Of a stretch of DNA of 38,027 bases, positions 7,836-15,713 are shown piece by piece (within the stretch, counting starts at the first letter, position 1; each line of letters begins with the position of its first letter). This stretch comes from Archaeoglobaceae archaeon (GTDB taxonomy: Archaea > Halobacteriota > Archaeoglobi > Archaeoglobales > JdFR-42): contig WAJW01000185.1 in the NCBI GenBank assembly GCA_015523685.1, positions 1 to 38,027 of the forward strand, read 5' to 3'. The position numbers and the translations under genes were made by a program. A model generated the notes under the pieces. The model made no database searches and was not told the DNA's origin. It worked only from the letters and a program-made list of their open reading frames with translations.

Positions 7836-8339
7836 TCATGAGTTCAGGAAAAAATTCCATATTTTATCCCCCACATGATGGATATTCTTAACCGCCCTGC
7901 CCTTCCCCGATATCATTTCCGGGCCATCGACAATAGCGATCCCCACAGCAATGGGTGTGTTCTTCTTCTCTTCCACCACTATAACGAAATCCCCCTTCTT
8001 TACTTCTCCTTTCACACTCACAATTCCGGGTTTCATCACATCCGCGCCATTCATGATGAACCTGACAGCTCCCTCGTCAACAATAATGTAATTTCCACTG
8101 GGTCTGTATTTCAGTGCACCGAAGACCGTGAAAAAATATTTACGGTCGATTTCCATCAGAACCGGTTCCCCTCCCACGTTAACGATTTTTGTTCCATCAT
8201 CGAATTCCACCATCTCAAAACTCTCGTTTTTGAAGCCGGTATCTGTCAGGAAGGGCTCCAAATCCCTCAGGATCATTTTCAGTTCCTTTTTTCTGAGATG
8301 AAATCTTGATTTGATCTTCATCCTGGCTCCAGATCTCAT
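7836..8339 (-). CDS. PUA-domain RNA-binding protein (MCT-1/Tma20-like, archaeal)
   Basis: 167 residues. The N-terminal part (MKIKSRFHLRKKELKMILRD onward) matches the pre-PUA domain, and the C-terminal half is a PUA domain: YIIVDEGAVRFIMNGADVMKPGI, then VKKGDFVIVV and PIAVGIA. Archaeal relatives of MCT-1/Tma20 are predicted to bind RNA on the small ribosomal subunit or tRNA. The start at 8339 follows GAGGTG with a 7-base spacer; a later ATG at 8321 is possible. It is divergent from the Lsm-L37e genes, fitting a translation-linked role. Confidence 0.85.
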   Translation of the reverse strand: MRSGARMKIKSRFHLRKKELKMILRDLEPFLTDTGFKNESFEMVEFDDGTKIVNVGGEPVLMEIDRKYFFTVFGALKYRPSGNYIIVDEGAVRFIMNGADVMKPGIVSVKGEVKKGDFVIVVEEKKNTPIAVGIAIVDGPEMISGKGRAVKNIHHVGDKIWNFFLNS

Positions 8340-8382
8340 TTGATTGCACCTCACGGTAGAATGGCCGAAGGCTTATAATTAA

Positions 8383-8497
8383 ATTTCCGTATGGAAATCA
8401 AATTAAGAATCTCAGATTCTAAAGCAGTTCCATCTGATCTGCTCTAATATATAATGCCGGTTCAGAGGAAAATTATATCTCCGATATGTTTAAATAC
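8383..8497. promoter_or_regulatory. Divergent control region with three successive dyads and TATA elements
   Basis: Between the PUA-domain gene and lsm lie three inverted repeats in a row: ATTTCC/GGAAAT (8383-8398, 4-base loop), AGAATCT/AGATTCT (8406-8420, 1-base centre) and AGCAG/CTGCT (8423-8443, 11-base loop). TATA-like sequences follow at about 8444-8455 (TAATATATAAT) and 8488-8497 (TTTAAATACG), either of which could serve lsm. The dyads are visible; a regulatory role is inferred. Confidence 0.4.
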
Positions 8498-8564
8498 GTT
8501 AAACCCTCCCATTCACATATAAAATCAGAGACTGATTTAATCTTACTGATTGGAGGTATATCGA

Positions 8565-8780
8565 ATGGCAAGACCCCTGGATGTGCTGAACAATGCTCTG
8601 AACTCTCCAGTTATAGTCAGGCTGAAGGGTGGAAGGGAGTTCAGAGGTTCACTGAGAGGATATGACATGCACATGAACCTTGTTCTGGATAATGCAGAGG
8701 AGATAAGGGATGGGGAGATTGTAAAAACCCTCGGAACCGTGATTATCAGAGGAGATACGATAGTGTTTATCTCGCCATAG
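8565..8780 (+). CDS. Archaeal Lsm (Sm-like) RNA-binding protein
   Basis: 71-residue Sm-fold protein that forms a heptameric ring on U-rich RNA. Sm motif 1 is VIVRLKGGREFRGSLRGYDMHMNLVLD and Sm motif 2 is LGTVIIRGDTIVFI; both are complete. The ATG at 8565 is set by GGAGGT eight bases upstream; an in-frame TTG at 8550 would place the ribosome binding site within the coding region. It is followed 17 bases later by the L37e gene, a pairing that is conserved in archaea. Confidence 0.94.
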   Translation: MARPLDVLNNALNSPVIVRLKGGREFRGSLRGYDMHMNLVLDNAEEIRDGEIVKTLGTVIIRGDTIVFISP

Positions 8781-8797
8781 TGTGAAAAGGTGATATA

Positions 8798-8965
8798 ATG
8801 TCAAAAGGAACTCCGTCAATGGGAAAAAGAAACAAGAGAACGCACATAAAGTGCAGGAGATGCGGTAAGGTCTCGTATCACAGAAGCAGGAGATACTGTG
8901 CTTCATGCGGATTTGGAAAAAGTAAGAGGATGAAGAATTACAGATGGAAAAATAAAAAAGGATAA
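8798..8965 (+). CDS. rpl37e: Ribosomal protein L37e
   Basis: A short gene of 55 codons: MSKGTPSMGKRNKRTH start, then a zinc ribbon with CRRC (C19, C22) and CASC (C34, C37), and a very basic tail KSKRMKNYRWKNKKG. This is the standard archaeal/eukaryotic L37e pattern with all four zinc ligands. AAGGTG upstream of the ATG is the ribosome binding site. It lies between lsm and purF in the same direction and probably on the same transcript. Confidence 0.94.
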   Translation: MSKGTPSMGKRNKRTHIKCRRCGKVSYHRSRRYCASCGFGKSKRMKNYRWKNKKG

Positions 8966-8979
8966 TCCGGTGGTCCCTG

Positions 8980-10368
8980 TTGTGTGGTGTTGTAGGGATA
9001 TATTCTGAAAGGGAAGATCTCACACCTCATCTGCTTTACTATTCTCTGTATGCCCTACAGCACAGAGGACAGGAATCAGCTGGAATTGCCGTGTGGAGGA
9101 AGGGTATCAAGCTCCATCGGGGAATGGGTCTTGTACATGAAGTTTTCAACAGGAATGTTCTCAATGAGTTCAGAGGAAATGCAGGAATAGGACATGTCCG
9201 CTATTCAACAACAGGCTCCTCCACATTTGAGAACAGTCAGCCCATGCTCGTCAGATCGAGGGAGGGCGAGATCGCCATTGCTCACAACGGAAACCTCGTA
9301 AACTCATTTGAACTCAGAAAAGAGATGGAGATGGATGGAAGGGTCTTCCATTCCGAATCAGATACGGAAGTCATTGCTCAGCTACTTGGAAAATACCTTC
9401 TTCATTTTGATGTCCTGGAATCTTTCAGGAGGGTCACAAGAGAGCTTGTTGGTTCATTTTCGATAACAATGCTCCTGAACGACATGCTCATTGCGTATCG
9501 TGATCCATACGGAATCAAGCCTCTCTGCATAGGTGAGCTGGATTCAGGATACATAATTGCCTCGGAGAGCGCAGCAATAGATACAGTGGGTGGTAAATTT
9601 CTGAGGGATGTTATGCCAGGGGAACTGATTGCGATCAGAAATGGAGAGATCGAAAGCCATATCCTCTTCAAAAACTCCTACCGTGCCAATTGCGTATTTG
9701 AATACATATACTTTGCAAGGCCTGATTCGATAATAGATGGCAGATACGTTTATGATGTTAGATTAAAAATAGGGAAGAGGCTTGCGAGAGAACACCCTGC
9801 GGATGCAGACATCGTTTCTCCTGTTCCTGATTCAGGCATAACATTCGCCATAGGGTACAGTCACGAATCAGGAATTGATTTTGCGGAGAGCCTCATAAAA
9901 AACAGATACGTGGGGCGCACTTTCATCATGCCGGCACAGGAACTGAGGGAGAACTCCGTCAGATTGAAGCTGAATGCTGTGAGATCTAACGTTGCGGGTA
10001 GGAAGATAATCCTGGTGGACGACAGCATTGTCAGGGGAACCACGAGCAGGAGAATCGTGGACATGCTCAGGAAAGCCGGGGCAAAGGAAGTGCATATGAG
10101 GATTGGAAGTCCACCAATCATCGCACCATGTTATTTTGGAATTGATATGGCAACCAGAGAAGAGCTAATTGCTGCATTCAAGAGCATTGAAGGAGTGAGA
10201 TTTATGATAAACGCAGATACCCTCGGATATCTCAGTCTTGAGGGGTTGATTGAAAGTGTAGGACTGAAAGAGAACGAGCTATGTCTTGCATGCCTGACTG
10301 ATCTTTATCCTGTCAGCATTCCTGGAGAAAAATGCGTCCAGCATCAATCCAGTCTTGTAGAGTTCTGA
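8980..10368 (+). CDS. purF: Amidophosphoribosyltransferase
   Basis: First enzyme of purine synthesis: PRPP + glutamine to 5-phosphoribosylamine. 462 residues. The start is TTG at 8980, fixed by the class II glutamine amidotransferase rule that Cys2 is the N-terminal nucleophile (MCGVVGIYSE); GGTGGT lies just upstream. The glutaminase domain shows LQHRGQESAGI and AHNGNLVN. The phosphoribosyltransferase domain has the PRPP loop ILVDDSIVRGTTSRRI near residue 345. Cysteines in CVFEYIYFARPDS, IAPCYFGID and CLAC match the four ligands of the structural [4Fe-4S] cluster of the Bacillus-type enzyme. Confidence 0.95.
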   Translation: MCGVVGIYSEREDLTPHLLYYSLYALQHRGQESAGIAVWRKGIKLHRGMGLVHEVFNRNVLNEFRGNAGIGHVRYSTTGSSTFENSQPMLVRSREGEIAIAHNGNLVNSFELRKEMEMDGRVFHSESDTEVIAQLLGKYLLHFDVLESFRRVTRELVGSFSITMLLNDMLIAYRDPYGIKPLCIGELDSGYIIASESAAIDTVGGKFLRDVMPGELIAIRNGEIESHILFKNSYRANCVFEYIYFARPDSIIDGRYVYDVRLKIGKRLAREHPADADIVSPVPDSGITFAIGYSHESGIDFAESLIKNRYVGRTFIMPAQELRENSVRLKLNAVRSNVAGRKIILVDDSIVRGTTSRRIVDMLRKAGAKEVHMRIGSPPIIAPCYFGIDMATREELIAAFKSIEGVRFMINADTLGYLSLEGLIESVGLKENELCLACLTDLYPVSIPGEKCVQHQSSLVEF

Positions 10369-10428
10369 TGTTATCCTTATACCCGCATGTCAAAAAGTAT
10401 TTATCATCCCGGAACCCAGGAATCTGTA

Positions 10429-11145
10429 ATGAACAAAACAGAAGAAAATGATGGAGGGTACTTCACCAGTTTCATTCCATCCCAGGTTACTCTGAGGGCA
10501 TACCATGAAAACTGCTCTAACGAGATCACCAGAGGTATATCCGGGATAACGGGATGGATTCTTCACTTTGATCTGAAAAAGGATGGTTCATTTACCAATT
10601 ATACCGCATATATGATAAATGATAAGTCTGAAGAGTTCAGAACTCTGATAAACAACATGAAAAAATTCAGATTTTTCTCAAAGATCTCCTATTTCAGATA
10701 CAGGCCTGATTTCCATCTTTTCTGCTTTCAGGGTAGAATGCATAAGGAATACGAGCCCATATCTGACATACTTGAAAAATACGAATGCCACTTCATATAT
10801 CCAATAGAAGTGGTGCCCGAATGGGAGAAGTGGCACCTGTTCATAAAAAACAGATCCCAGATAAAAGGGTGTATCGATGAACTCAGGGAGTTTGCGGATG
10901 TACACATGGAAAACATCTCCACCTTTGATCCCCTGAAGGCAATAAATCAGCATGGTGTGAACATAGAAAATCTGATAACCCCGAGACAGAGGGAGATTCT
11001 CGAGAGGGCCCTTTCAATGGGATACTTTGACACGCCTCGCAAATGCTCCCTGAGAGAGATGTCAGAGGTTCTTAACATCTCTCATACAGCCATAAACAAG
11101 CATATAAGGAATATAGAAAAGAAGATGCTCAAGAACCTGTTATGA
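10429..11145 (+). CDS. Bacterio-opsin-activator-type HTH transcriptional regulator
   Basis: 238 residues. The N-terminal 170 residues form an alpha/beta domain with no recognised motif. The C-terminal 60 residues match the HTH_10 domain of haloarchaeal bacterio-opsin activators: LITPRQREILERALSMGYFDTPRKCSLREMSEVL (described here in two parts, about residues 180-213) then NISHTAINKHIRNIEKKML. The start at 10429 is chosen because a TATA-like AAAAAGTATTTATC is centred about 28 bp upstream, giving a leaderless mRNA; an earlier ATG at 10387 would lie upstream of that promoter. It has no obvious partner and its ligand is unknown. Confidence 0.82.
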   Translation: MNKTEENDGGYFTSFIPSQVTLRAYHENCSNEITRGISGITGWILHFDLKKDGSFTNYTAYMINDKSEEFRTLINNMKKFRFFSKISYFRYRPDFHLFCFQGRMHKEYEPISDILEKYECHFIYPIEVVPEWEKWHLFIKNRSQIKGCIDELREFADVHMENISTFDPLKAINQHGVNIENLITPRQREILERALSMGYFDTPRKCSLREMSEVLNISHTAINKHIRNIEKKMLKNLL

Positions 11146-11199
11146 AATGCATTCCCTCCATACAAAATTTTTTAAATCTTTTAATCAAAGGATCTGCCA

Positions 11200-12105
11200 A
11201 TGTACGATTTCCCGCCATACAGACCTCCAAGTGAGGCAGAGAGCATCCTGATCAGGGTTACGGAAGGGTGTCCCTGGAACTCCTGCCGGTTCTGCGGGAT
11301 GTACAGGAACGAGAGATTCAGAATAAGACCCATTGAGGAGATCGAGAGAGACATCAAAATTGCAGACAGGATCTTTGGTGAAAGACCTTCAGTCTTCTTT
11401 GGGGATTCCGATAACCTCCTCCATCCAGAGCTTGAAAGAATTCTCGATATGATAAGAGATCACATGCCCTATGTGAATAGAATAACAACCTACTCCCGCG
11501 CCAGAACTCTTAAACACGAGAGTGAAGAGAGACTGATAGATCTCAGAGAAAGAGGACTGAGAAGAATTCATCTCGGACTTGAATCCGGAGATAAAGAAAT
11601 TCTTAAATTGCTTAACAAGGGCATAACCCCGGAAGATGCCATAATGGCAGGAAAAAAGGCTTTGAAGGCTGGATTTGAAATCTCAGAATACGTGCTGATA
11701 GGATTTGGGGAGAGACATGCAAGAGAGACAGCAAAGGTTCTCAACATGATCGCCCCCCACTTCGTGAGGCTCAGATCCATTACACTCATCCCCGGAACAG
11801 AACTCCATGACATGGTGGAAAGGGGCGAGGTGGTGCTTTCCACTCCTGCCGGAAGACTGGAAGAGGTGAGGATACTCGTTGAGAACCTCTCTATTCAGAC
11901 AGAATTCCTTTCAGACCACATATCAAATTACCTATGGAGCAGGGATGGAGTGGTATACACAGGAGTGAACGGGAAACTTCCGGAGGATAAGGAATCAATG
12001 CTTGAATCAATGGACAGATTGATCGAAATCGTTTCAGAACTCGAAAATTCAGGAAATCTCCTTGACAGCAATGACATGTTCAGGATGGGAAGGATATCCC
12101 TCTGA
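11200..12105 (+). CDS. Radical SAM protein of unknown substrate
   Basis: 301 residues. Near the N-terminus VTEGCPWNSCRFCGMY holds three cysteines (C24, C29, C32) spaced CX4CX2C instead of the common CX3CX2C; this spacing recurs in a COG1032-like group with the 'CxFCGMY' signature. FFGDSDNLLHP and RIHLGLESGDKEILKLLNKG follow as SAM-binding/TIM-barrel motifs. No B12-binding or SPASM domain is visible. A T- and A-rich promoter region lies in the 54 bp upstream. The reaction cannot be predicted. Confidence 0.8.
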   Translation: MYDFPPYRPPSEAESILIRVTEGCPWNSCRFCGMYRNERFRIRPIEEIERDIKIADRIFGERPSVFFGDSDNLLHPELERILDMIRDHMPYVNRITTYSRARTLKHESEERLIDLRERGLRRIHLGLESGDKEILKLLNKGITPEDAIMAGKKALKAGFEISEYVLIGFGERHARETAKVLNMIAPHFVRLRSITLIPGTELHDMVERGEVVLSTPAGRLEEVRILVENLSIQTEFLSDHISNYLWSRDGVVYTGVNGKLPEDKESMLESMDRLIEIVSELENSGNLLDSNDMFRMGRISL

Positions 12106-12663
12106 TCATATTCCCTCCCATGGAGAGTAAAGCTCATGTTCTATCTCGAAGAAGTCAAGAACCCTGCCAACGGTATGGTTAACGATGTCATCTATGGATG
12201 ATGGTTTTATGTAAAATGCCGGAACCGGGGGGAAAATTACCGCCCCTATTTCTGCAAGCCTCGTTAAGGATCTGAGATGTCCCACGTGAAGGGGAGTTTC
12301 CCTCACCACAGCAACAAGAGTTTTTTTCTGCTTTAAGACAACATCTGCCGATCTTGCTATGAGGTTGTCCGTTATGGAATACGCAATTGAACTCGCCATC
12401 TTGATGGAGCAGGGAGAGATTATCATTCCATCGCATGGGAAACTCCCGCTCGCTATCCTTGCTCCTACATCCGAATACTCATACACATGGGTGGCGAGGG
12501 ATTCCAGATCCACATCTCCGGTTTCAACCTCCATGTTTTTTCTTGCGGAAGGTGATACAACAAGATGGGTTTCAACATCCTCCATCTCACTCAGCACTTC
12601 AAGTAGCCTTACACCGTATATCTGACCGGATGCTCCGCTCATTCCAACTATAATTCTTTTCAT
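12106..12663 (-). CDS. ubiX: Flavin prenyltransferase UbiX
   Basis: 185 residues. It prenylates FMN to make the cofactor used by UbiD-family decarboxylases. The N-terminal flavin-binding motif is GMSGASGQIYG; later VVSPSARKNM, PCSIKMASSIAYS and VRETPLHVGHLR match the family. The start overlaps the serS stop as ATGA, so the genes are translationally coupled. No UbiD gene lies in this window; a UbiD-type carboxylase or decarboxylase is expected elsewhere in the genome and would fit aromatic metabolism. Confidence 0.93.
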   Translation of the reverse strand: MKRIIVGMSGASGQIYGVRLLEVLSEMEDVETHLVVSPSARKNMEVETGDVDLESLATHVYEYSDVGARIASGSFPCDGMIISPCSIKMASSIAYSITDNLIARSADVVLKQKKTLVAVVRETPLHVGHLRSLTRLAEIGAVIFPPVPAFYIKPSSIDDIVNHTVGRVLDFFEIEHELYSPWEGI

Positions 12664-14021
12664 TTTCTGATCCCCCTTATTTCCTCTTTTGGAGCCTGAG
12701 AGAAAGGCTCAAGATATTTCCTCAGAACTTCCGGTATTTCGATAACCCCGCCATCCCTCTGGTAATTTTCCATTATAGCGGTTATGGCTCTTGTCGTTGC
12801 AATGGCAGTGGAATTAAGGGTGTGAACAAAACCCTTCGATGGCTTCCCCTTCTCCTCGGAATATCTGATGTTCAGCCTGTAGGACTGATAATCGGTGCAG
12901 TTACTGCACGATACCATCTCTCTGTATTTCCCCTGTGCGGGCATCCACACCTCGAGGTCGTATTTCCTGGAGGCAACATCACCCAGATCTCCCGTGCATA
13001 TGTCCACAATTCTGTAAGGAAGTCCAAGCCCCTGCCACATCTCTTCCACGTTACTCAGGAGTTCCAGATGCCACTGCCACGATTCTTCAGGGAGGCAGAA
13101 CACAAACTGTTCAACCTTGTTGAACTGATGAACCCTGAAAATACCCTTTGTGTCCTTTCCATGGGATCCCGCCTCCTTCCTGAAACACGGGCTTACACCG
13201 GCGTAAAGATAGGGGAGCTCGTCCTGAGGAATTGTTTCATCCATGTGCATTGCAGCAATTGGATGTTCGGATGTGGCAATGAGATACAGATCCTCACCCT
13301 CTATCCTGTAGATCATGTCCTCAAAATCAGAGAAAGTTGTAACTCCCTCATACGGCCTCCTCCTCATCATATATGGAGGCATCACGATCCTGAATCCCTT
13401 TGAAGATATGAAATCAATTGCGTACATTATGAGGGCGAAATCAAGCCACACAATATCGTCGAAGAGATAATAAAACCTTGACCCTGCGACCTTCCCTGCC
13501 CTTCCCGTATCAACAAAGCCAGAGAGCTCTGATATATCCGCATGAGGAATTATCTCTCCATCCACCACCTCATATTCCACTTCAAATCCCTCTGTTTCCT
13601 CCAGAAAAACTTCAAGATGCCTCTCCATGACCCTGGGTTTTCCCCAGTATTTCAGGGGGAGATTATCATTTTCATCTTTACCAACAGGCGTGTCTTCATG
13701 GACAACGTTAGGTATGGAGAGAAGGACAGAGTCCAGCCGGTCTTTTATCTCTGAAACCTCCTTTTCAAGGGACTCAATTGAACCTGAAAGATCTTTTGCT
13801 TTTTCTATAAGCCTCTTCCTCTCATCTCCGTCTGCCCTCGCAACCATTTTTGAAAGCTCGTTTCTCCTGTGTCTTATTTCATTCAGCTCCGTCAGCTTCG
13901 ATCTCCAGAGCCTGTCCAGCTCGACCGCCTCATCCACAACCTCAACAGATAGACCTCGAGCCCTCTGAGACCACCTGAGCTTTTCAGGATTTTCCCTCAC
14001 CAGTCTGAGTATCGTCCACAT
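12660..14021 (-). CDS. serS: Seryl-tRNA synthetase (bacterial-type)
   Basis: 453 residues. The N-terminal long coiled coil that binds tRNA-Ser spans about residues 30-105. The class II catalytic core follows: motif 2 at CFRKEAGSHGKDTKGIFRVH and motif 3 around TLNSTAIATTRAI, with GDLGDVASRKYDLEVWMP between them. This is the common form, not the divergent methanogen SerRS. The ATG at 14021 follows GGTGGAT. A TATA element (14045-14065) lies just upstream on the minus strand. Confidence 0.96.
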   Translation of the reverse strand: MWTILRLVRENPEKLRWSQRARGLSVEVVDEAVELDRLWRSKLTELNEIRHRRNELSKMVARADGDERKRLIEKAKDLSGSIESLEKEVSEIKDRLDSVLLSIPNVVHEDTPVGKDENDNLPLKYWGKPRVMERHLEVFLEETEGFEVEYEVVDGEIIPHADISELSGFVDTGRAGKVAGSRFYYLFDDIVWLDFALIMYAIDFISSKGFRIVMPPYMMRRRPYEGVTTFSDFEDMIYRIEGEDLYLIATSEHPIAAMHMDETIPQDELPYLYAGVSPCFRKEAGSHGKDTKGIFRVHQFNKVEQFVFCLPEESWQWHLELLSNVEEMWQGLGLPYRIVDICTGDLGDVASRKYDLEVWMPAQGKYREMVSCSNCTDYQSYRLNIRYSEEKGKPSKGFVHTLNSTAIATTRAITAIMENYQRDGGVIEIPEVLRKYLEPFSQAPKEEIRGIRK

Positions 14022-14039
14022 TCGGGATCCACCATGCGA

Positions 14040-14066
14040 GACTGAAAATAATATAATATATAAATT
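14040..14066 (-). promoter_or_regulatory. TATA-type promoter of serS-ubiX
   Basis: The minus strand carries AATTTATATATTATATTATT in the 85-bp gap between serS and the acyl-CoA ligase gene, 25-45 bp upstream of the serS start. This is a strong AT-rich TATA region. Confidence 0.5.
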
Positions 14067-14106
14067 CCCTGCTCAGTCCCGCTGAAAATCACCAATCAGC
14101 ATGTGA

Positions 14107-15669
14107 TCATTCATCCCTCTGACCTGAAAAAATTTTTCTGAGTTCGTATTTCAGTATCTTTCCACTCGGATTTTTTGGCAGGGCATCGACAAATTCCACT
14201 ATCCTGGGTTTTTTATAGCTGGCTATTCTCTCCTTGCAGAACTCAATTATTTCCTCCTCTGTTACCTCAGCCCCTTCTTTCACCACTATCACAGCCATAA
14301 CATTCTCACCCCACACCTCATCAGGAACTCCTATAACAGCAGCCTCAAGAACAGCGGGATGCCGGTAGAGCACCTCCTCGATTTCCCTGGGATATATGTT
14401 TTCACCACCGCTTATAATAACATCCTTCTTCCGATCAACCACGTAGAGATATCCATTCCCGTCCAGCTTTCCAATATCTCCACTGAGAAGCCATCCATTC
14501 TTCAGCGTTTTTTCTGTCTCTTCAGGCATTCTCCAGTAGCCTTTCATTATAAAATCACTCCTGATAGCTATCTCCCCAAGTTCCCCCACGGGTACCTCTT
14601 TCATCTCCTCATCAACTATCTTTATCTCCACTCCTATCGCCGGGAATCCAGCAGATTGCAGTCTTTTCTCAGAATCTTCATCAAGCTCATGATCTTCTTT
14701 ATGAAGAACAGTCGCAAGAGGGCCTGCCTCTGTCAATCCATATCCCTGAATGAGCACATTTCCAAAGACCCCGATTGCCCTTTTAAGGAGGGCCACAGGC
14801 ATGGGGGATGATGCGTACCAAACTGTCCTCAGACTCGAGAGGTCATGGCTTTCAATTCCGGGAACCTCAAGTATAAATGCGATCATCGTCGGAACGAGCT
14901 GGGTTGTTGTTATTCTGTATCTCTCCACATCTTTGAGAAACTGCTCAGGGCTGAATTTATCCCTTATATAGACCGTACAGCTCCTCAATGTATGGGACAG
15001 GGGGAGTGCTCTCCCACCGACATGATAAAGGGGCATTATAGCAAGGTGAACATCACTCCTCACGAGAGCCTGTTCCATGAGCAACGCCTTCGCATTTTCC
15101 AGCTGTCCCCTGTGAGTTAACATCACACCCTTGGGCAGCCCTGTGGTTCCGCTCGTGTACATGAGATATACAACATCATCCCCCTCAACGTTAACATCGG
15201 GTTCAACCTTCTCTCCTTTTTTTATGGCTTCCCCGTATTCAGTATAATTACCGCATCCATCCCCCATGCATATGTATTCCTCAACAGAATTAATATCACA
15301 TCCAACTTTTTCAACCATTCCTGCATATTCGGAAGCGAAGAACAGCACACGTGATTCAGAATGATTCAGGAGGAGGGCTATTTCATCTGAAGATAGCCTG
15401 AAATTTAGAGGTACTGCAATAAAACCACCCCTCTCTGCCACACCGTAAACCTCCATATATTCAAGTGAGTTTTTGGATAGAATTGCAATTCTGTCTCCCT
15501 TTTCAAATCCCCTGTTGTTAAGATAGTTTATGAGAGAATAAACTCTGTCTCTGAATTCTCTGAACGATACCTGCTTTGAAAAATCCTCATTTCCTTTACC
15601 TGAAACAAAGGCTGGTTTATCTGGAAATACTCTTGCATTCTTCTCCATTATATCCCCGAGATATCTCAT
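14107..15669 (-). CDS. AMP-forming acyl-CoA synthetase/ligase
   Basis: 520 residues, ANL superfamily: activates a carboxylic acid as acyl-AMP, then transfers it to CoA. The P-loop-like motif is YTSGTTGLPKGVMLTH near residue 170; YGLTEAGP, GWLLSGDIGKLD and DRKKDVIISGGENIYP follow, and the C-terminal catalytic lysine is in LPKNPSGKILKYELR. The start at 15669 (MRYLGDIMEKN) has GAGAGGTG seven bases upstream and is preferred over a TTG at 15717. It closes the hyuA-hyuB cluster, so a keto acid or similar product of that pair would be a natural substrate; that is inference. Confidence 0.88.
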   Translation of the reverse strand: MRYLGDIMEKNARVFPDKPAFVSGKGNEDFSKQVSFREFRDRVYSLINYLNNRGFEKGDRIAILSKNSLEYMEVYGVAERGGFIAVPLNFRLSSDEIALLLNHSESRVLFFASEYAGMVEKVGCDINSVEEYICMGDGCGNYTEYGEAIKKGEKVEPDVNVEGDDVVYLMYTSGTTGLPKGVMLTHRGQLENAKALLMEQALVRSDVHLAIMPLYHVGGRALPLSHTLRSCTVYIRDKFSPEQFLKDVERYRITTTQLVPTMIAFILEVPGIESHDLSSLRTVWYASSPMPVALLKRAIGVFGNVLIQGYGLTEAGPLATVLHKEDHELDEDSEKRLQSAGFPAIGVEIKIVDEEMKEVPVGELGEIAIRSDFIMKGYWRMPEETEKTLKNGWLLSGDIGKLDGNGYLYVVDRKKDVIISGGENIYPREIEEVLYRHPAVLEAAVIGVPDEVWGENVMAVIVVKEGAEVTEEEIIEFCKERIASYKKPRIVEFVDALPKNPSGKILKYELRKIFSGQRDE

Positions 15670-15713
15670 GTTAACACCTCTCTCCAAAAAAATTGAAAGG
15701 GGAATTTCGCCGT

